Positions 58,001 to 64,000 of a stretch of DNA of 64,000 nucleotides are shown here, piece by piece (position 1 is the stretch's first letter; every line of letters begins with the position of its first letter). Made by a program: the position numbers and the translations under genes. The notes under the pieces were generated by a model that made no database searches, had not been told where the DNA came from, and saw nothing but the letters and a program-made list of their open reading frames with translations. Source of the stretch: Diphasiastrum complanatum (taxonomy: Eukaryota; Streptophyta; Lycopodiopsida; Lycopodiales; Lycopodiaceae); the NCBI GenBank assembly GCA_029204225.1, contig CM055097.1:30535785-30599784 (forward strand), given 5' to 3'.

Positions 58001-60984
58001 TGTATATGTGTCTAATCATCAAGCCCAGGATTGCAAGCAACGTTATACACCTACAGCAGTTGGTCATTATCATGAGTATGAGGCACCCTTTCTTCCTGAC
58101 TTCCCTGATCGAGCCGAATGTATTGCTCAGCTTGCATGTGCCAATTGTACCTGTAAGGTTTGCATTTGCTTGCACTTGCATGTTACGGGTAAAGTGTGTT
58201 CTGCTTTACTTGATGCTGGTGACACACATTCTTTCTTAAGAACTCATCTCGTTTCTCACATTCACACTCTCCTTGTTACAGCTAGTTATGTGTTGAAGTT
58301 GCTAATTTTCATCATCCCAGAGGACTCTTATGTTTTCTGCTCTTCCCTACCATATTGGTGATTTCATAGGCCAAGCTGACTTTCACATTTTTCCCATTGA
58401 GCATTAAAATTAGGATCCTTTGTGCCAATTGGTTTGCATCCCTTGGCAATGTTACTTATAATCTTTCTACTCAATGTATGTCTACTGTTCACAATGGTAG
58501 ACATACATTTTTATGGTATTGATTATGTGACTGGTTTTTCCCATATCATTTTTCAGCAATATTTCCATAATGTCGCCACTGTTTCTCAGCCTTTACCGAT
58601 GGCCTATTTCCACCTTATTACACAAAAATTGGCAAGCATTTGCCAAGCCACCTCTCTTTACCTCCCCTTCATGATTTCAGAGATGATCTAAACAATTTAG
58701 AAGTTGTTGCTCCTAGACAGAAAAGAGCTCTGATATTATGTAAAGATGAAAAAATCATGTCAAAACATATATGGACAGAATACTGTGAATGAAAAGAACC
58801 ATCTGAATGCCAAAGAAGGGCATAATAATGATCTCCATGACAATACAAAATGTAATCTAGAGTGATATTAAACTGAATATCAACCTACTCTTTGAGCTAA
58901 GTACTATTCTCCAGGAAATCAGCCACCAGTGTACAGTTGAAATGATCCAAATCATACGTAGTCTCTCAGTAGCAGTAGGATTTAATTTTCTTATAACATA
59001 AAAGAGAATTCATCACAAGCTGAATTGTGAGGGGAATCAGAAATGTAAGGCACAAATGTCATGATAGCTTTGGACATATTGAACGGCATAGTTATTGGAT
59101 GAAGGGAAATCAGGCATGCCGCTTTAACTGATGAATTAGAATGCACTAGCAAGGCAAAAGAGGTGGCAAGAAGATGATGAAAGAAAATATCACCTGATGT
59201 ATTGCTCAGAAATTGCCCCTCCTGCAAGTCGACCAAGGAAGTTCCATATCCCAAAGACAGCAACAAATACTGAAACATCACTATATCCTTGAGCCTCACC
59301 GATTTGACCCAGGTTGTTGATGGCAGTGACACCAGATCCAATCCCAAAGAAAAAAGTAAAGAAGAGCAGCCAAAAATCTGCCTTGACCAGAGCCTGTCTT
59401 AAATTAAAGTCCTCTCCTCTTCTCGGCTTCCTTCTTCTAGGAACAGCTCCTTCACCAACAGCCAAGAGAATCTCCGTATCGTTGTCTAATTCTAACTCTG
59501 AGGATGAAGTCATTCTGCTTGTTTTGATTCCATTGTTTATATTTGCTTCACCAGTCACCACGTGACTAGAAATTCTCTCCTTTCTTTCTTTCAGAAGTGG
59601 TTTGTGGAGTTGCTCAACCTCTGGTGAAACAGACTCATGAACAAGCCCATTTCTGTCTCTGTAAAGATCCTCCAAATAAAGCTTCACTGGTACGACAAGT
59701 GGGGCAATAAGGAATATGAGCATTCCTCCTGTAATAACTTTTGTAATGTTTGACTTATCAAGTGAAAAGAATTGTTCAGTAAGTGTGGCTATCAGTAGAT
59801 ACAGCGCCAAGCCTATGCACAGCACGTGGAGCACAAAAAAGTTCTTCTGTTCTTCAGAATTGCCCTTCGAAGCTCCTGAATTAGGATGGATGAAACTCAT
59901 TGCAATCAAACAAACAATTGCTGGTCCTACTGCAAGTAGAGCAAGCAAGGATACTGGATCTCTGCCAAGGTATGAAGTGTACAATTGAGTGAATATGGCA
60001 CCACTCAGACCCACAAATCCTTTTGATATACCAACGACAGTGCCTCGGCTGTTAGGAAAGTTTCGCATCATAGTAACAAGGATAGCTGTATTAAACCAAG
60101 TTGTACTATTGGCAGCAACACAGAGGATCAGACACATCTGAAGAAACACAAAAAGTTGGGCCCTTGTCACTCAGTTTTGTGAACCATTCATTGTTAATTA
60201 ATTGCCAACATCGCTTGAAAAGAATAAAGATCAGCCATCTAATCAGAAGCAGTTCTCTACAAGAGGATGTTCACAACAAAATATCCTTCGCTAACCTGGT
60301 TACAAATGCCACAAAAAAACATTGACTTCAATATGCATGGTTCCCTTAGCCGAGTTGGATAAGAGAGTTCATAAGGCAAAGGAGGCCCATGGGCTCCAAA
60401 ACATGGTAGCTTTGTGCTGCATATTGTGGTTGTAACTTGATGTAAAGTGTAAATAGTGTACATAACTATGCTAGTGCAATTAAGTTGACCACTGCAATTT
60501 AGAAAAACTACGCATGCATGAGATAGTTTAGTCTCATGAGAAATGAGCCGATTCACCATTTGATTATTCTCAACGATCTTAAAAATTCAAGACAAAACGA
60601 AAATTCGTCTTCTCTATCAGGCTTCTGCAGCTTAAAACTCTATATTCGATGGAATTGACGTACCTGCCAATACGGCAATGGATCTATCTTCTCGCTTGCA
60701 ACCAGCCACAGTGCTCCATATCCGACAAGGCCCTCCATTGCTCCCACCAGTAATATAGACCACGCAGGCAACTTGTTGCAGAAGTAGCCGGCCAATGTGC
60801 CGACACTATCACCAACATCTTTGGCTACTCCCAGGTTATTAAGCTCAAGTTGCGAGTAGCCTAGGATGTGCTTTAGCATAGGAGAATAGTTTGCGAAATT
60901 GTAAGAACTTCCTGCAAAAGCTTGCACCCAGATGGACGCCACGAGCCCCATCCATTTGCTCGTAGGGTTTGAATCTGTTCCCAT
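55016..60984 (-). CDS. Nodulin-like / NFD4-type major facilitator protein
   Basis: Three exons on the minus strand: 60984-60664, 60137-59194 and 55577-55016, with GT-AG introns of 526 bp and 3616 bp. The second junction splits an Arg codon (phase 2). The joined protein is 608 residues with no stop or frameshift. Residues ~10-250 form the Nodulin-like domain (WMGLVASIWVQAFAGSSYNF, YSQLELNNLGVAKDVGD, MMRNFPNSRGTVVGISKGFV). A hydrophilic loop (~260-350) has the basic patch VPRRRKPRRGEDFN. The C-terminal half reads FWLLFFTFFFGIGSGVTAIN, WNFLGRLAGGAISEQYIR, TASELFGLKHFGKIYNVLT. About 12 membrane segments are expected. Relatives include Arabidopsis NFD4-like proteins and are often annotated as possible transporters; the substrate is unknown. 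The family assignment is firm, the substrate is not. Confidence 0.93.
57710..58480 (+). pseudogene. Gypsy gag-protease fragment inside intron 2 of the MFS gene
   Basis: Opposite strand to the host gene. It reads YDVAPFNPTSLSQAISLASK / LEHKYS (gag), a degenerate knuckle region near 57985-58040, then CSALLDAGDTHSFLRTHLVS, the protease site with Asp-Ala-Gly in place of Asp-Thr-Gly. This matches the gag-protease at 45412-47210 (RYDVSSFRPPTLVEAMSLAS; ALVDTGNTHSFISSYI). Many frame breaks show it is old. Being in an intron it need not harm the host gene. Confidence 0.75.
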
Positions 60985-61784
60985 TATGATATTTTGGCAA
61001 TTGCTGCTAGAAACTGATAAAAAGCAGCAAATAAAAGCACCTCGAACAGCTCGACAGCACTAACCTGTGATCAGCTGATTTGCTGGGAGGACGGCAGCCG
61101 GATTCCCTCTGCTATTGTTACCCTTTGTGAAGATAATTTGGAGCGGTAATTCTCATTCAAGAAAAGCATTTGCCTCCGTTACTCTAATATAACATTCAAG
61201 TTTAAAGAAAGCCTTGCTGCTTCTGAAAGAGATATAGTCTCATTCCAGAAGACCTTTTCTGGCAACTACTTGTCTGAAGCCTTTGACAAAGTGGAGCAGC
61301 AGCAGAAGAAATGTTCTCCAAGAAGATCTTTCCCACAGCATTTGGAGTCTTCACCAAAACCTTAAGCTATTACAAGTATAAGCTTCATAGAGTTAGTTCA
61401 TACAATAAGTATAACTGGATAGCATTTCCACCTTCCTTTGAGACACGTATGATAGATACGGATAGACACATCGATGGATATATGCTGTACTGGTGGTGGG
61501 AGCAGCAAGAGATGGCAACATTCACTGTATATGATGATAGTGAAGCCACTATCTGCTTAAACAACTTATTATATTCACAGAAACATCATGGAAAAAATTG
61601 AAATCGCCAGATACATCTGAAAAAGAATACGCTAAGCATTTCTTTGCTTCACCCACTGCATGCAATCTCAGGCTCAGATTCAAATTCAGCTCTCTTCTGT
61701 AGTAATAGCAATAACACCAGCTCTTCGATGCCGTTGCTGCACTGACCTCTTTTTCGCTTCAGCACTGCTCTTTTCTCTCTCTCT

Positions 61785-61804
61785 CGATCGATCGATCGAT
61801 CGCT
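61785..61804. repeat. (GATC)n microsatellite within a CT-rich tract
   Basis: About four to five GATC units follow a CT repeat (61773-61784) and are followed by 'gctcgctctcgg'. Confidence 0.9.
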
Positions 61805-62229
61805 CGCTCTCGGTTTCCCTCGTATTTTGGAGGCACGTCCTAGATTTCATTCGTCGAAGCCGTTACACAAATATCGAGCATATATGTTACACATAATATT
61901 ATATATATATATGTATGTATTATATAGGGTGGTGAGAGGGGGGAGCGTTCCTCACCGTTGTGACATGCTTTTTGGTTTCCAAGGGAAGGCTCGAGCCTGA
62001 GACTAAAGAAACTTTGGATGTCAAGCACCCTGTCTAACATGGCAGAGGTGGGGAAAAGATGATCCAATGGTAAAAAAAGTGGGATGTCATCGTCTCACCA
62101 AGATGCATCCCACCTTCATCACCATTGGATGTATTGGAGCCCACCTCTCTCATGTGAGACAGTGAACAAGTTCTCGTTTGAGAGTACCTTGCCTAGGAAA
62201 GTGCACAACTTAACCAATTATGCATTTAT

Positions 62230-62345
62230 ATGAGGCACTTTGGCTCTTTGGCATCCGAGTGGTTGGAGGTACGTGTGCTCCTTAGGACCACTCCCTTTTC
62301 ACATTACAAGTGTATGTCTTGTACTTGCAGGTTCTATCTCCCTCT
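62230..62345 (+). repeat. Possible tRNA-derived SINE
   Basis: TTTGGCATCCGAGTGGTTGG (62246-62265) resembles a Pol III A box of the Leu/Ser tRNA type. GCAGGTTCTATCTCCCTC (62328-62345) resembles a B box (GGTTCRANYCC). The ~65-bp spacing is larger than in most tRNAs but near that of long-arm tRNAs. No poly-A tail or target duplication was identified. Confidence 0.3.
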
Positions 62346-62737
62346 AGGTTTGGGAACTGCAAAGTATATGAATGAAATCCGCATCTTTCTTCTAAAATCG
62401 ATTTTGTAGAAAAGTTAGGTAGCTGAGTCCTGACTTTTTAAAAACCGACAACTTTTTTCAGAAGCATGAATTCTTATGTTTGTCATTTTCATATGCAATA
62501 AACTTGTGTGTAGTAAAGTAGCTAGATTCATATAAAGCTTTGGTCGTATAGGTTTATTGAGTTAATAGAATAATATACTATTGTATGTTTTTTGTATTTT
62601 GTCGGCAACCAATTCGATATCTAGAAGGCAAGAATTTACACCTATAGCTTCTAAAAATTGCAAAAAATTGGAGGGAAACCCTGAAGAGGTTTTTCGAACA
62701 CCAGTGATCTCTCTCCCTCTTTTTCAATGTCATCTCT

Positions 62738-62739
62738 CT

Positions 62740-62807
<68 letters not shown>
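62738..62807. repeat. (CT)n(CA)n compound microsatellite
   Basis: About 24 bp of CT followed by about 46 bp of CA. Open frames across it on both strands are repeat artefacts. Confidence 0.95.
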
Positions 62808-62808
<1 letters not shown>

Positions 62809-63340
62809 TCATGTGGAAGAAGGAGATCCGTCTATCTCTCTCTTCCATCTCCAAGTTTCATAACAATATGGTATTATCAGAAAGATTTGAACTTGGGGTG
62901 GGTAAGCCCAACTCAGTCACAATACACCAACTCGTCACATGTTGAAAGAATTTTTGTAATATACTAAATAGTTTTTCCCTCCTTAGATTTAAAACACTTT
63001 ACAAAATTTAAAACTCAAAATCTTAATTGTTTTCCCTCCCTCATGACCGTCCGAGAAACTACTCTACATAACACTATAAAAGCTTCCAATTTCGAGGATC
63101 CTCCCTCACATCATCGTGAAGAGTTTGCTTGTTTCTCACATACAGCAAGAGCGCCCTACCAGTTCCGGATTCGACAACATACTATCTCATGGTAAACGAC
63201 TCTCCGTTACTTTGGCATTCAGGCGCATTTTCTATGCTTTCGGGTTTCGATCATACTTCTTTGATTAACCGTTGGCTATGGCTAAATCATGCTCATAACA
63301 TAGTGCTCTGTATGAGTCTTTTTGATATGGTGGGAATGAA

Positions 63341-63539
63341 TGTCCAGTGATGGACAAATCCAATGCATTGTTGTGTAGAATTAACAGGTGCAATGGACAG
63401 TAGGTTCACCTACACTTTATTCTCTGAAGGTTTATATGGTTCTTAGGCTTGTTGTCCAACGATGGACAAAAAGCAAAAAATATTCTTTAAATAATGATTG
63501 TTTCTCACATTCATACCTTCTAATATCCAGCAATGGATA
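63341..63539. repeat. Three copies of a TGTCCA-n4-TGGACA palindrome
   Basis: Copies at 63341-63356 (TGTCCAGTGATGGACA), 63453-63468 (TGTCCAACGATGGACA) and 63524-63539 (TATCCAGCAATGGATA). The arms are perfect inverted repeats in each, including a matched change in both arms of the third copy. The surrounding DNA is otherwise unlike between copies. Confidence 0.85.
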
Positions 63540-64000
63540 AAAGGACTTTTGATGGCTCACCTCTAAGAACTGGCTTTACTCTCTGTTCTTACATAAACTG
63601 ATTTTCTCGAATGACATTTTTTACGTTTCCAAGTCTCACCCTACGATACTAAACTGTTATCGGTGCATGTGATAATGTAGCATCATCTTTTACAATGGCC
63701 TGTTATCTTCTACATTCTGGTTCATACTCGAACCGAGCATTATCATACTCAAAGCAAAAGTTATGTTACCTACTGAAACTTCATAACATAGACGATTTAA
63801 CACTCTCTGTATACTTTATCTGAACGTTTTCTACTCTTAAACATGTTAATGGACTAAACAGACTATTTTCTTGTTGTTGTGATATAAAGAGAAAACCTTT
63901 ACGGAAAAACACCAATGGGAGCCTCTCAAGAAGCCTTGTCTACAAACATTCAGATATGACTTCTCGTTATCGATTCGTATGCGAATTCTACGATGCATGA
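63540..64000. other. No recognised feature
   Basis: AT-rich DNA to the end of the window; no ORF of note, repeat or RNA gene seen. Confidence 0.4.

Larger units (their letters stand above)
60985..62737. other. Upstream region of the MFS gene; no other gene supported
   Basis: Contains the presumed promoter and 5' leader of the MFS gene on the minus strand. A 96-codon open frame at 61311-61601 (plus) has no recognisable domain and is probably chance. A possible SINE lies at 62230-62345. 61920-62160 is CACC/GGTG-rich with short inverted words ('ccaatggtaaaa', 'caccattggatg'), like a small non-autonomous element, without clear ends. Confidence 0.35.

Noticed and set aside
59314-59988. Plus-strand frames opposite MFS exon 2
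   Set aside because: Antisense shadows of the transporter coding exon.
61311-61601. 96-codon plus-strand frame upstream of the MFS gene
   Set aside because: No recognisable domain, no splice or promoter support; likely chance.
62581-62967. 128-codon frame crossing the CT/CA repeat
   Set aside because: A large part is SLSLSL/THTHTH from the microsatellite.

Overview
The window looks like nuclear DNA of a land plant with a large, repeat-rich genome. The evidence is two spliced plant-type genes (a mitochondrial acyl carrier protein and a Nodulin-like/NFD4-type major facilitator protein) with long AT-rich introns. Around them lie nested LTR retrotransposons, one hAT DNA transposon and many microsatellites. 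I cannot name the species; the repeat load and 3.6-kb intron would suit a gymnosperm, a fern or a large-genome angiosperm.

Layout. 1-3140: deletion derivative of a minus-strand Ty3/gypsy element (integrase C-terminus, PBS, LTR). 3144-7930: decayed spliced hAT transposon (BED finger, DUF659, dimerisation domain) next to long GA/TG arrays. 7937-8699: solo copia LTR with a perfect 5-bp target duplication. 8888-9649: start of a minus-strand copia element. 9908-10506: broken G3BP-like (RRM plus RGG box) gene fragment. 11389-12960: minus-strand unusual reverse transcriptase and copia integrase remnants. 13027-22395: one copia element whose 3' LTR was split by a second element (17902-21785, target duplication TTAAG) carrying only a gag-like ORF with an acidic repeat N-terminus. 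24246-25515: broken unrecognised ORF on the minus strand. 26305-31430: two copies of one copia family sharing an LTR. 31922-33190: copia RNase H scrap and a 1-kb LTR with a PBS. 34932-35934: mtACP gene. 38634-43357: copia fragments on both strands. 43360-44935: minus-strand gypsy gag with three zinc knuckles. 45412-49295: plus-strand gypsy-like element with gag-protease at one end and integrase C-terminus plus chromodomain at the other; the part that should hold reverse transcriptase instead holds a ~415-codon open frame that I cannot assign. 49768-53090: two more gypsy pol fragments in opposite orientations around a TTTTCGAGAA-rich stretch. 55016-60984: the MFS gene, with a gypsy fragment in its large intron. 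61000-64000: no recognised gene; microsatellites, a possible tRNA-derived SINE and a recurrent short palindrome.

Functionally only the two host genes look intact. mtACP supplies the phosphopantetheine carrier for mitochondrial fatty acid synthesis and also sits in complex I. The MFS protein is a predicted multi-pass membrane transporter. Everything else is mobile DNA or its debris, nearly all disabled by stops, frameshifts and deletions. The most unusual objects are the two non-autonomous LTR elements: the acidic-repeat gag element at 17902-21785 and the gypsy-like element with the unassigned middle ORF at 45412-49295.
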